In this document: one piece after another, positions 46,288-57,727 of the stretch
Layout: every line of letters starts with the position of its first letter
Numbering within the stretch: the stretch's first letter is position 1
NCBI GenBank assembly: GCA_020746875.1
Contig: JAGTJL010000018.1
Span: 124,001 to 188,000 of the forward strand
DNA length: 64,000 nt
Source of the DNA: Rhexocercosporidium sp. MPI-PUGE-AT-0058
Lineage: Eukaryota > Ascomycota > Leotiomycetes > Helotiales
Direction of reading: 5' to 3'
Translations under genes and position numbers: made by a program
The notes under the pieces: model-generated
Database searches by the model: none
Told to the model about the DNA's origin: nothing
What the model saw: the letters and a program-made list of their open reading frames with translations, nothing else

Positions 46288-46717
46288 GTCAACTGATATC
46301 CGTCTATTAGCCGAATACCACCTAAATACTACTTCTCCTACTACATATTATAACAGCCACGGAGCTTTAAGCATTTATTCCTTTCGATTTTAGAGTATTT
46401 AAAGTAATTTTGAATGATTTTATTTTAGTTTAAAAAGCGAGGAATGTTAATAATTAATTCGTCAAAGTATAACGCGTCATTTTCGTATCGCATTTTGCGG
46501 GTAAAGTCGCGTTTTGCACATACCCCTACCTTTGCCCCACTACTACTTACCTATATAATGCTTAAAACACGTCTTAAGTCTGTGAAATTATGCCTTATAA
46601 TCTAATTAGTAAGTTTACAATAGGATTTTACTATAGATTACTTATAATAAGGTTAAACTGGCAAGTGTTTGAGGTGAGTTTTGGTGTAAAACCTCGCTTA
46701 GACGGATATCAGTTGAC
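46288..46717. mobile_element. 430-bp MITE-like element in the pogo transposase
   Basis: Inverted ends of about 19 bp: GTCAACTGATATCCGTCTA at 46,288 and its complement ending at 46,717. No coding capacity. The pogo sequence next to its right end (GGTGATTATATG) matches the pogo sequence left of 44,765 (GGTGAGTTGTAT), consistent with a target duplication of about 9-12 bp. A duplication of that size fits Mutator-type elements better than pogo/mariner types. Its left end was later separated from the left target copy by the second pogo element. Confidence 0.65.
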
Positions 46718-47778
46718 GGTGATTATATGAGGGGGAAGCATCAAAAAGATGATCTTATGCGTCTCAGCCCAACGAATAAACGCCATATTAATATAACTAA
46801 AACACCCATCAAGTAGCAAAAGACGATGTTCCCGCGGCGAGGAAGGTTTAATATAAGGTTCAAAGACTTCCTGCAGCCACTTCATTTTTATAGTTATAAA
46901 ACTCTACTTATTATTAGAAATAAAGAAGTAATACTTGTCCTTAAGCTTCATATCTTATACTCACGTGTCTTACAACTCTTTAGAATCGCCTCTATATATC
47001 AGAAGTAAAGGAATCTATTTACTAATAGCAGAGACGCATACAAAATAATTAATAAACTCTCGGCTCCCGTCCTGCTTTGCTTTTATAACTCGTCCTAATT
47101 TATATGCTTCTAAGGTCATGATTCTCTTTATAAAAGAGCAATAACTTATTATAAACCCTTCTCATCGAAATTCCAGATATTTTCGGGTTTAATCGAATAC
47201 TTAATAATAACGTTTAGTAACTGCAATTTATACACATATAATTAACTAAGAACTCAATTAAAAGACAAAAACAAAAGCACGAGATAATATACCAGCTGGA
47301 AAAAGAAGATAAACATTAAAATATATTCGGCAAAGAATCGTAAGTTATTAATATTCCGAAGGTAAGCACTTTTCAACTTCGGTTTAATTCTTGCCTATAG
47401 CACTCTTACGAATCTCTTCTGCTAAACTCTTTATAATAGAACTAGTCGGAGGTAGTCCACGGTCTATTAAATAATTGATTCGATCGATCAAGACCTTTTC
47501 TTGCGCATAGGTAAGAGCTTGCTTCCAAAAAGCAGTGACATCCTTACGAGAGCGAGTCAGGCCACGGATCCTCTTGGAAATCGCTGTTCGATCATATTTA
47601 AATTTAACTACCGCAGCAGAATAATCTACGACTTCTCTACTTTGAATTACAGCAACTGCGGCGGAAATCGCTGCTGATTTGTCTGCTCTAGCCATGATTT
47701 GGTAGAGTATATAAGGGGGTGGATCGTGAATTTAGACGGGATTATTAAGAGGGGTGGGATTATGTAAGGGGAATCGGT

Positions 47779-48417
47779 TACAAGACGCTAGGATCCCATC
47801 CCAGGATCATCGCCTGTTATGGCTTGGATGCCCGGGGTCTAAAGCTAGAATTCGCAACGATGGGGACAGTGAGAGATCGTCTGCGACTCTCCGGCGGATC
47901 AGCTGGTGGTCGTTCGGTTTCCTCCAAGGATCGATTGAAGTGGTCCCGGCAAGCGAGCGAAGCCTTAGCCTACGTTCATACAAAGAATGTTGTCCACTGC
48001 GATGTTAACACTCGGAATCTCTTGCTCGACAAGAACCTGGACGTGAAGCTCTCCGACTTCCAAGGTATCTATGCGGATCCGAATGGTGTCACGTTGTACG
48101 GCTTCGCTCTAGAAAACTCCAAATCATTTCTCCCTCGTCCTACCAATCACTCGGACCAACAGTCTGACCTCTTCGCCCTAGGTACTGCTATTTACGAAAT
48201 CATGAGCGGCTATGAACCATTCCCAGACCTGGACGGGATTGACGACGAGGAGGAGATTGAGAGGCGGTATATCCAGGGACAATTCCCCGTCCTCGATGAT
48301 GTTTTGGCTGGGCAAATCATCTACAAATGCTGGTCACTGGCGTACAACACAGTTGATGCCTGCGTAGAGGATCTCATAGCTCTGGAGGCGTCGGGTCATG
48401 ACATGTACGAGTTGTGA
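47779..48417 (+). pseudogene. Protein kinase, 3' part (C-lobe)
   Basis: In frame from the TA of the target site, the sequence reads YKTLGSHPRIIACYGLD, then hinge LEFATMGTVRDRL, helix ALAYVHTKNVVHCDVNTRN (catalytic Asp and Asn present), LSDFQG in place of DFG, SDLFALGTAIYEIMSGYEPF and EEEIERRYIQGQFP, ending in a stop at 48,417. The DFQG form is normal for this fungal kinase-like family. Deleting the transposon and one TA joins EARI to YKTLGSHPRI without loss of a base. Confidence 0.85.
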
Positions 48418-50960
48418 GCATTACTGATGGACCTATTTTTTAAGCGAGCCGTACCAAATTTAAGCATATATTACTAACTTTAGTTGCATGCATCGTAGCC
48501 CCTCCCAAAGATTTTTTTATATTTGAATATAAAATTACTTAAAGAATAATATTTATACTAATTACTTTTTGTCGTGCAATATAGGTATGCGCACGTGCTT
48601 GCCTAGCCTACGTAAGCAGGACCAGTTATAGGGGCAGTTGCGTATAGAGCCTCTTCCTAGAATTAGACACTTTTGCCACTACTCCTGAGAGAGTCATGCC
48701 TACCGTCGATTAGAGCTTTGCACGCCACTTTTTGATTCTGCTAATATTCATAGAGATATATAAGGTTCAAGCTCGGCTATTCGTGCTCTTAATTATTCTG
48801 GCATTTAAGCGAAAACATCTAATAATACTAACTCAATCATAATATGTATAACTTACACGAATAACTATTCTCTTTTAATATATTAACCTCGCTTTCCTTT
48901 ATTAAAGTTAATTTTACTTAATAACTCTCGATCTACGTAAAATAACACTTTTAAAAGAGCCTTTACCTTATAATTAAGAGTTCTTTAGCTTTCCTTTGTA
49001 AAAGATTACCCGTAACGAAATTACCGCTACTCGATACTAAGACTATTATTACGGGTTAATAAGAATATTTAATAAAATTAAAAAAGTATAAGAATAAGAA
49101 GAACTCGTAAGAACTTACGTAAAACCTGAATTATCCGGACTTAATTCGACAGTTCTAATTAAACACCTAAGTAAGCCCTACGAAGTCGCGTCGCTTAAAC
49201 CTAAGGCAGATTATATAATATCTGAAGGATCGGAATTAATTAGCTGCTTCGAAAAGGCTAGATTTAGAAAATCGACGGAATTTATTTTAAAAGTAAGAGA
49301 AGCACTTGCTTATTCTTTTATTAAACGCTTTTTCTTTTTTATTATTTTTAATTTATTTATTTAAGAAATCTTTACTTATGAAGTAAATAACTGCTTAATT
49401 AGCTTTTACTGCTTACGTTAAGTTTCTTTTTATATGAGAGAAAACTTTATTTCGACAACTTATATTAATTATTTCTTAAAAGATCTTATATATTATATTT
49501 TATATTTTTATTCGCACAAATATACTTAACATAATAATCGGAATCCGAGGATATAACGTAAACCTTTTGAAGATTCTTTTTATAATAAGAACAAAAAAGT
49601 ATTTTAAAATTATAACGAAAGATATAAAAAAAAAAGTCTTATTAGTTTTCTTTAAGACGATCGTAGCGACTAAATAATATAATAACTAAGAAAAATAATT
49701 ATTATTAGAAGTCGACGGTTCTTAAAACCTTATATTTAAAGTACGGGACGCGTTAAGCTAAAAAGGAGATAATATTATAATTACGCAAGTAATATAACTC
49801 TAAGGCTCGGCTAGCTAATTAATAAGATCAACTATATATAAAAAGCTATAAGTCGCGTAATAGATTGCGGGATAAATTATTTAAACTTTTTAAGTTTAAG
49901 TAATAATTTAAATAATTTAAATAATTTAATTAGATAAAGGTTTTATATAATAAACACGTATGTCTTACTTAAATAAAAGCCTTATACTTAACTTAAATAT
50001 AATATCTTTATACTTAATAACAGTTATTAGTTTTAATTTAATAATGTCGTACAGAAGTGGAGTAGGCTTTTAGTAGTTCAAGAGCTCTACGATTAACGTA
50101 AAAAGTAAGGGTTTAAAAAATATATTAAAGTAAGCGTTACCCTTTATAAAAGAGGACTATAACCCGAGTATATATACACGTGAGTGCTTACAAGAGTATA
50201 TATATGACTAGTAGACTGCGTTAAAGCGCGATATACCCCTATAGTAAGACTTTGTCATTTAAATAAGTCTTACTATTTAAAGGCGCACAAGCAGTCGAGA
50301 GATGTAACACAAGCTCCCCGAGTATATATATTAGTTTTTAGTAAAAGCATAGCGTCGAGCAGTAAATTAATGCTCTTAAAATATTATAATAAATGAAAAT
50401 ATTAATACGCGCTTTAAAGATATAATATACGAGGACTTTATATATTAATATAAGTAGTTTATTAGGCAATTAATATTAATAATAAATGAGAATATAAATA
50501 CGCATTCAGACTATATATAATTAAATAAATAAAATCTTAATTATTATGTTTAACGCGTATAGATCGCAGGTTTTAAAAGTAAGGCTAAAGTAAGGTTTAG
50601 TTTATAATTAAAATTTCGTGCCGTCTCGTTTAATCATTAAGTTATTAAGTTATGATTAGTGAATTTAGTCTTTTTAAAGTAATTGTTATATATAATAGGA
50701 AGCCGCAACGGTATATGCTAGCCTCTTATTAGCTTATATAATGCGCCGCCTCCCGGGTTAATAAGTTTATTATTAATTTAAGCGTCTTATACCGTAGTAG
50801 CGTGATTACGATTACTCTTAGGGATATATATATATCGGCCTTTATATTATTATAATTAACTTTTACTTAATATTAACGCACTTTATGTTCGCGTGCCTAC
50901 TTATTTATTTCTTTTTTTTGTTTTTTAATCTTTTTTTTTTTTAATAAATTCTTTTTAATT
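48418..50960. other. RIP-type AT-rich DNA, unidentified
   Basis: The composition switches within about 100 bases of the kinase stop. No protein domain could be read on either strand. A direct repeat (ataataaatgaaaatattaa / ataataaatgagaatataaa) occurs near 50,387 and 50,478. Confidence 0.5.
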
Positions 50961-51779
50961 ACTAGCCATGCCTTTTAAAGCTTTTAGGGCAGCGACTGCG
51001 CGCATTAATAATTAAATCGCAGCTCGTTAAATAAGTTCATTTTTAATTTAATTTCTTAACTTTATTTTTAAATAACCTTAGCACCGTTAAATTAATCGTT
51101 GATAATTATATTATAAGATTTTAAAGATAAGTTTAATAATTAAAAAGTATTTAATAATAAGCTTATTAATAATCTTATTAATAATTCTCTTTTTATTTAT
51201 TTAACCGTCAAAATAAATCCTAAAAATAATCTATAATATTTTTCTTTACGTAAAAATGAGAATGCGCTTATTAATAACTTTAATAATAAGCTAATTCTCC
51301 TTCAATCTTCTTATATCAAGCTAAGCTTGTCACTTAAGAAGACTCTTACGTATTCTTTTAATGTTTTACTATTACTAATTATATTAAGTAAAAGCGTTAT
51401 TATATTAAATAAAAATGGCTTTTAATATACTCCCTTTGCTTCGCGCGTCTCGCGTCTTAGTTCGACTCCTTTTCTTGCCCCTCTTCTTGCTTTTAAGACT
51501 CGCACTCGTTCTTTATTAACTTTAAAAAAGCGTAAATCGTCTCGTATTCTATTTAAGCCTCGTTCTTTTGTTAAGCGCGCTCGAGGTATATATATATTAT
51601 TTTAAAGCTTACTTTTTATTAATAATTTATTTTATTTATATTAATTAAAATTTAAGAAAAGAGTTTACGGATCCCTGTTTATTATATATTCGCGCTACTA
51701 TTTATAGCCGTGGTAATTATAGACATTACTTTATTAACACTCTCGTTACTAAAAGTCAATATTATAATTATACCTTTAG
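50961..51779 (+). pseudogene. Unidentified RIP-degraded coding relic
   Basis: Plus-strand frames give protein-like pieces when TAR is read as Gln: MPFKAFRAATARIN near 50,969, then a basic segment FKTRTRSLLTLKKRKSSRIL near 51,495-51,555 and RATIYSRGNYRHYFINTLV near 51,690-51,745. The basic, Ser-rich character would fit a retroelement gag. The family is not recognised and the frame shifts between pieces. Confidence 0.3.
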
Positions 51780-53006
51780 TTATCCCACGGACTGCCGTAA
51801 CCACAAAAAAGTGGGGTAAAATCCTGATCGTCCGCAGGGGGTGTTGCCTATAATAATACTCTATAATAAAGACATGAAATTACATTGTCATCATCGTAAT
51901 CTATATGTAATTCACACTTAATTAAAGCTCTTAAAATGCCGGCTGGTGTACAAAAAGATTTAATCCACGATGGGACCCTCTGGCCCAAATCCAAGCCGAT
52001 TTCTGAGGGTAAAGGGCTATTTAAGCCTTTTATTTGTGTCGATTTCCTACCATAAATTCTATTGTTAAATGACGTAGATAAGAAAGATTCTATAAGCATC
52101 TTTCGACTCTTTTTTATAGACTAAATACTTTTACAAATCGTTAATTTTATAAATGTAAATATTAAGGAATTAAAAGAGCCGGGCCCTTATAGTAGAGCGA
52201 ACGACTGGCATCTTATTACGTTACTAGAGATTAAAGTGTATATTAGAATCTTAATTTATATGTTAATCTATGAAGAAAATGAGATAGAAAACTATTAGAG
52301 CACTTAAGAAGACAATCTTCAACACGCATACGCACAATATATAAGCAGGAACCGGTTCTAGCTCTTAAATCGTCGGTTTTGCTTATGTAACCCCTTTAAA
52401 TCTTATAAATTTGCATAGGACCGGGTAAGCCCTTATGCCTCTGGATTAGTGCTTTTTTAACTATTTTATAGGTCGAACCATTGAATACTTATATTTAAGA
52501 AGTGTTTAGTAAGATCTGGACTCCCGGGAGAGATGTAGCCGTAAATGAGTGTATGAAGCGCTTTACTAGCCGATTTAAGGAGAAGACAATTATACCTTTT
52601 AAGCCTATTCCTATTAGTTTTAAGATTTAAGTCGTTACACAATATAGCTATTTCTTACGCTAGGTATTCCACGTAAAAGGCACTGGTCTAGTCGGAATCA
52701 CGGTACTATAAGCACTTAGTGGGAAAAGGAATAATACAAGAGGCAATAAGACGCAAGCTATTGTTGTCTACTTAATGGAATTACTTCCTTCGCAACGATA
52801 TATTGTTTATTTAGATAACTTATTCACATTTAATTGCCTCTTAAATTACCTTTGTAAACTGCAAATTAGTGCTATTAGGACGGCAAGACGAGACTCTGGC
52901 ATTATCTAAAGGATTTACGACTTAAAGATGAAGAATAGTTAAGAGGGCTACCTAAAACTCAAATATAATGACCTCCGTTTAGCTGTCTCTCCTTCCGGAA
53001 AAGTAT

Positions 53007-53319
53007 TATTAGATTTCACTTCGGTAACTCGTGCCGACTCTACCCTAGAATAGCCGAAGGGGTTTCCACTGCTTACGCGGCCCGGAAATTACCTTCGTAT
53101 TCCGGGAAATTACGCTCGTATTCAATTACGTAGCTCGTATAAGCTACGTAATTAGTTACGTAATCGTAGAAGCTTCTAAAGAAGCTATTATTTTATATAT
53201 AATTACCGAAGAGCTCTTCTAGCTCTTTAAGTAAACAAGCAATTAATTCTACTTTGTCTTTAATCATATGTCCTTACCTACTGCGCTTCCTTATTTTAAT
53301 TAACTCGCCTATTCTCACA
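53007..53319 (+). repeat. Left LTR of copia copy 2
   Basis: 313 bp, TATTAGATTTCACTT to CTATTCTCACA, closely similar to the right LTR with mostly C/T and A/G differences. The next bases, TAGTAACAATTC, occupy the primer-binding-site position. Confidence 0.92.
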
Positions 53320-54608
53320 TAGTAACAATTCGGCAATTCGCTAAGGCGGCCAATAATATCAGTTTCCTACGACACAACTTCCCGATCGAGACGACTATAT
53401 AAGATTATATTAAGCATATTACCGTATTCGGTATAAAGCATACCTTTCCATAACTCAACTACCTTTGCATAACGCTCTAGCTTCGCATAAAGCTCCGGCT
53501 TCCGTGCTTTGAACCTCGGAAGCTTTAAGCTTTCGGTAAAGGGTTATTTAAGGCTAAAACAGTGGCTTTCAGAAGCCTTAAGCTTCCGTGTTTTAAACCT
53601 CGGAAGCCCTGGTGGTATAAAGCTAGTCTTGATACAAAGCTAGTCTTGATACAAAGCTAGTCTTAATACAAAGCTAGTCTTAATATAAAGCTAGTTCTAA
53701 AACCAAGCTAGTTTTAATATAAAGCTAATAACCGATGCGAGAGCAAATAGCCGATGCGAGAGCTAAATAGCTTGGCGCCTAAAAGTAGTTATATAGACCT
53801 AGTTTCCCCCGAAGAAATAGAATCATCATTCACACCAAATCTCTTCTTTTCAGACTAAGCTGAGCTTTCTCGGCTAATACCGCTTCGGCTGCTTCCGTTC
53901 AAACGCTTGTCGATAAAGCTATACTAGCTTCTCTTAATTAAAGTAAGCTAGACCCCTTTAAGCCCTTACTAACCCGATTAGGACGAATTACGGACCCGAG
54001 GCCTTTAACCTTAAGACTAAACCCTAGGGAAATCATAACTTAGCGGTCTTTAGACGTTATAAGCGCGCGTACCCACTTAAATTGCGGTTTTAAGTCTTAT
54101 AATAAATTTCTCATTCCTAAGTGCCTATACTTAAACGGCGCTAGTAGTGGCTATAAGTAGCGTACTAGCGTGGCTGTATTAAGGAGTGGCTGTCTGTATC
54201 GTCACTAGTCTAGCACAAATTACAATAGTTTTTAGGCTTCTTTAATTGTATAAGAAGCCATCCTCGGAGAAGGTTACAGTTAGTTAAGCTTATTAATTCC
54301 TGTGAGAAAAACCAAGCTAATAGTGGCGCTAGCGTTATAATAAGAGCTTAAGCAGACCGCTGGGAACCCTGTTATAATACTAGCTAAGCGAAACCCTTAG
54401 TAAGGTAATATATAAGTCTTTGGCAAGACTTTTTACCTTAAATATCGATTTTATATCGATTCAAGGCATATTAAATCAAGGAGGGTAGCCTTATTGTGAA
54501 GTTATAAAGACTTAAATAAAGTCTAAGACTAAAATAGTCTAATAAATCACTATAAGTAATAAATCGCCTAAATAAATTAAAGCTAAACTCAATCGAGATA
54601 AGCTTAAA

Positions 54609-55370
54609 ATGGCCGCTACTGCCTTTAAAGGAGAAAAGCTAATAAGGAAGTCTAATTATATTGAGTGAATAAATCCCGCTAGCTTATTCCTGGAAATTAA
54701 CGGCTATATGCCTTATATTTTTGGCAAAGCTTTACCTCCGGACTAATCCTTATATTACGCTAGGAGTACCGAAAGAGGTAAAGCCGTATTAGCCCCTTAT
54801 TCTCAAGAGCTAGCCGTAAAATATCACGAGAAGCTAAACTACTTTAAGGCGTAAAGTCAAAAAGCGCTAAAGGCACTAAAGTCGATTATATTACTAGAGA
54901 ATTAAGAGCGATTTAAAAACAAAAATACGACTAAAAAGCTATAAAACGCTATTCAATCTACTTTCTGCTAATTAACGCTTGAGCTAGTCGGCCGTTATAT
55001 AAATTAAATCGTCGATTTTAATTATAGCTCTTATAAGAACATAGACGAATATACTAGCGTAATCCAATCAAGCGCCATATACTTAAAGCAGCTAGACTGC
55101 GAGATTCTAAAGCCTGTAATAGCTAGCCTAATATTAAAAGGCTTGCCGAGCTCTTTTAACGCCTTTTCGTCTTATAAATATAAGAAAATATTAGGTGATC
55201 TTAAGAATATTAATATTAACGGTTTAATTAACGACTTAATTTCGGAAGAAGCTCGTATAAGCGCTAACGCCGACCTTAACGTTAATAAAGCGTTTAAAGG
55301 CGGCAAAGGCGGTAATAAAAAGCACTGCAATAAGTGCAAAGTCACGGGACATATAACGTTTACGTGCTAG
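54609..55370 (+). pseudogene. Copia copy 2 gag with intact zinc knuckle
   Basis: From ATG 54,609 the frame reads MAATAFKGEKLI, LFLEINGYMPYI, AIYLKQLDCEIL, SLILKGLPSSF and ISEEARISA, a copia gag (UBN2-type) layout, ending with HCNKCKVTGHITFTC. The C-x2-C-x4-H-x4-C knuckle is fully preserved. Stops at Gln/Trp codons interrupt the first half. The last 75 codons are open. Confidence 0.8.
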
Positions 55371-57727
55371 GTCTTACACCTTGAGCTAAGGCCTAATAAT
55401 TCGGAAAACCCGAATAAAAGGCCTAATAATAAGCTTAAAAAGGCTAAGGAGTTAAAAGGCGAATTAAAAACAGAGTTTACGAAGGCTATTATGGCCGTAT
55501 TTAAGACTTATACGCCGCCTAATAAGCACATAACGGCTAGAAAGCCTATAAAGGCACACATAAATCACTTACCTTTATTAAAGAGTAAGTCAAATGTAAA
55601 GCCTAATGTATAGCTTAAACCTTTAATTATGAGTACTTTTATAAATACTATAAAGGAATTAAGCGAGTCCGATTCTGACTAATTAAAGGGAAATATTATA
55701 AATTAAGCTTTTAAAACCGTTTATAATTACAGACTAATTCTAGACTCCGGTGCTAGCGAGTATTATACGCTTAATAAGGGATAGTTACTTAACTATTAGC
55801 CTACCCTTTGTAAATCGGTTACAATCGCTAACGGCGACGTATTACCGATATTAGGCACGGGAGATATTCTTATAAAGGGTAATAACGGCATAGAAGTAGT
55901 TATTTAACGAGTAAACTATATTCCGAGACTAAAAACGACCCTTTTAAGCTTAAGGGAAATGACTAAGAAAGGCTGGTTAATTAACTTTACCGAGAACGGT
56001 GCTTTATTAAAGTATAAAAAGGGCCAATTATAAGCTAAATAAGACTATAACGCCTATTACGTTCAAGCGGAAGTCGATAATGACGCTCTCGAACCTATAA
56101 TATATTAGGTAGACTTTAATTTGCCGCTAGACCTTTACTATAAGAGGCTAATATATATAAATAAAGAGTCGATTCTTAAAATAATCGAGAAAAGCCATAG
56201 ATTAAAGAAAATGTAATAAAAAGACAGGCTAGCCGACTGTGACGCTTGTAATAGCGGCAAAATGCACGTGATCGGCAGTAAAAAGCCTATATTAGACGCG
56301 CCACCCTTAACTATATTTAATATTGATATTACAGGGCCTTTTAAAGTTAAAAGTCTTAAAGGAGAGCGCTATTTCCTTATTATTATATATAAAAGATTAA
56401 GAGCTATATGGCTATACGCCTTAAAACTTAAAGCCGACGCTTATAACGTCTTAATCGACTTTTATAATATAATTAATAATTAATTTAATAGTTAAAATAG
56501 CGTTAAATATAAATTTATAGTAAATATTAAAGCTTTTAAGCTTAATAACGCCGGGGAATTCAAGTTTAATAAATGAACGTATTATTATAAGTAATAGGAG
56601 TATATATATAAATACACTAGTCCTTATTCACCTTCCTAAAACAGAATAGCCGAAAGGTTAAATAAATACCTTATTGAGCGGCTAATTAGCGTTTGTAAGG
56701 CTAAGAGAATACCTTTGTTTTTATGGCCTTACTTATTATAAGGAATAGCTCATATTAAGAATCGGTTATATAATTTCGTTATAAAGAAAACTCTTTTTAA
56801 AGCTTTATGCGGCAAATTATCGATAATCGATTATATTCGTATATTAAGTTTTTTAACTTACGTACTTAAGAATAAAAAGCTTATAAGCTAATTAATAAAT
56901 CCGACAAAAGTATTCTTGTCGGTTTTAAGTCTTTTAATAATTACTTAATTTATTTACCGAGTAAAAGAGCCGTTATAAGCTCTAAAAACGTCCTAATTAA
57001 AGAGGATTTAATCTTTAAGGACAATATAACGGAAGAAACCGAATTCGATTATATAATCAAAACACTTGAAGAGTTTGAAGGCGCTAGCGACAATATTACT
57101 AAGCCAATAAGTGGTATTAACGACGAAATGCTTAATAAAGGCAATATAAGCAAAAAGTCGCCTATCGATTAATTAAAGGGCAAGAAAACGGATTTTGAAG
57201 ACGAATCCGACTTATTTGCACAAGAGCTCCTTTAAACGCTAAAGGCTAATAAGAGGCCTAATGCGGCTAGCCCGGAAATGCCTAAAGCGCCTATTAAAAG
57301 GCCTAAAAAGAATTATTCGAGCTAAAAGCCTAACGTCGTAACTAGAAACGCTAGTACTAGCGCCAAAGACTCCAACTCTTCGGAAAATCAGTCAGTAATA
57401 TACTTAAACTCTAAGACGGCTATTCGCCAGCTAAATGATTAGTTAATCGAAGAGGAAAAAGAAGCTTTTTCTGTTTATAAAGACGCTAAGAGACTAGCTT
57501 TTATAGCTTTAATAAGCTCTAAAATCGACGAAGACTTCGATTAAGGGCTAATAAAGCTGCCTGAAGAGCTAGAGGCTAATAAAGTCGTTATTAAACGAAT
57601 TAAAGGCCTTTAAATTTACGAGCTTAAGAGCCTTAAAGAGGCTATGGCCTCTCCGTATAAGGACTATTAATTAAAAGCTATAGAAAAAGAAGTTAATTCC
57701 TTAAAAAGTCACAAGACTTAGGAAATA
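55371..57727 (+). pseudogene. Copia copy 2 protease and integrase
   Basis: Protease: LILDSGASEYYTL at about 55,736, with the DSGA active site intact, and RLKTTLLSLREMTKKG closing the domain. Integrase: zinc region with CDACNSGKMHV near 56,240, first catalytic Asp in TIFNIDITGPFKVKSL, and SPYSPSQNRIAERLNKYLIE near 56,620-56,680 containing the catalytic Glu. The linker to RT (56,880-57,700) is Lys/Ser-rich and poorly conserved. Confidence 0.8.

Larger units (their letters stand above)
44400..47695 (-). pseudogene. pogo/Fot1-like transposase, split
   Basis: The first 103 codons (47,695-47,384) are open: an HTH-like start (YSAAVVKFKYDRTAISKRI), then FWKQALTYAQEKVLIDRIN, then LIDRGLPPTSSIIKSLAEEI, the typical CENP-B/pogo N-terminus. 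Further on, with stops, come EGFIISYCSFIKRI, MTLEAYKLGRVIKAKQDGSREF and LLLLDG, NMAFIRWAETHKIIFLMLPP. The coding resumes beyond the insertion at 44,766 (THRLQPL-like, NVGLF, PLATF) and ends with GI-stop-PIDKEVILAKIRK, where TGG has become TAG. Confidence 0.85.
43645..47778 (-). mobile_element. pogo/Fot1-like DNA transposon inserted in the kinase gene
   Basis: Related terminal repeats: ATCGGGTTCCTTTACATAAT at 43,645 and, on the other strand, ACCGATTCCCCTTACATAAT at 47,778, similar over about 60 bases. TA flanks both ends (43,643-43,644 and 47,779-47,780). The minus strand encodes a DDE_1 (CENP-B/pogo) transposase. A 1.95-kb insertion at 44,767-46,717 splits it. Without that insertion it is about 2.2 kb, normal for Fot1-like elements. 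The N-terminal transposase part is less RIP-damaged than the rest. Confidence 0.88.
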
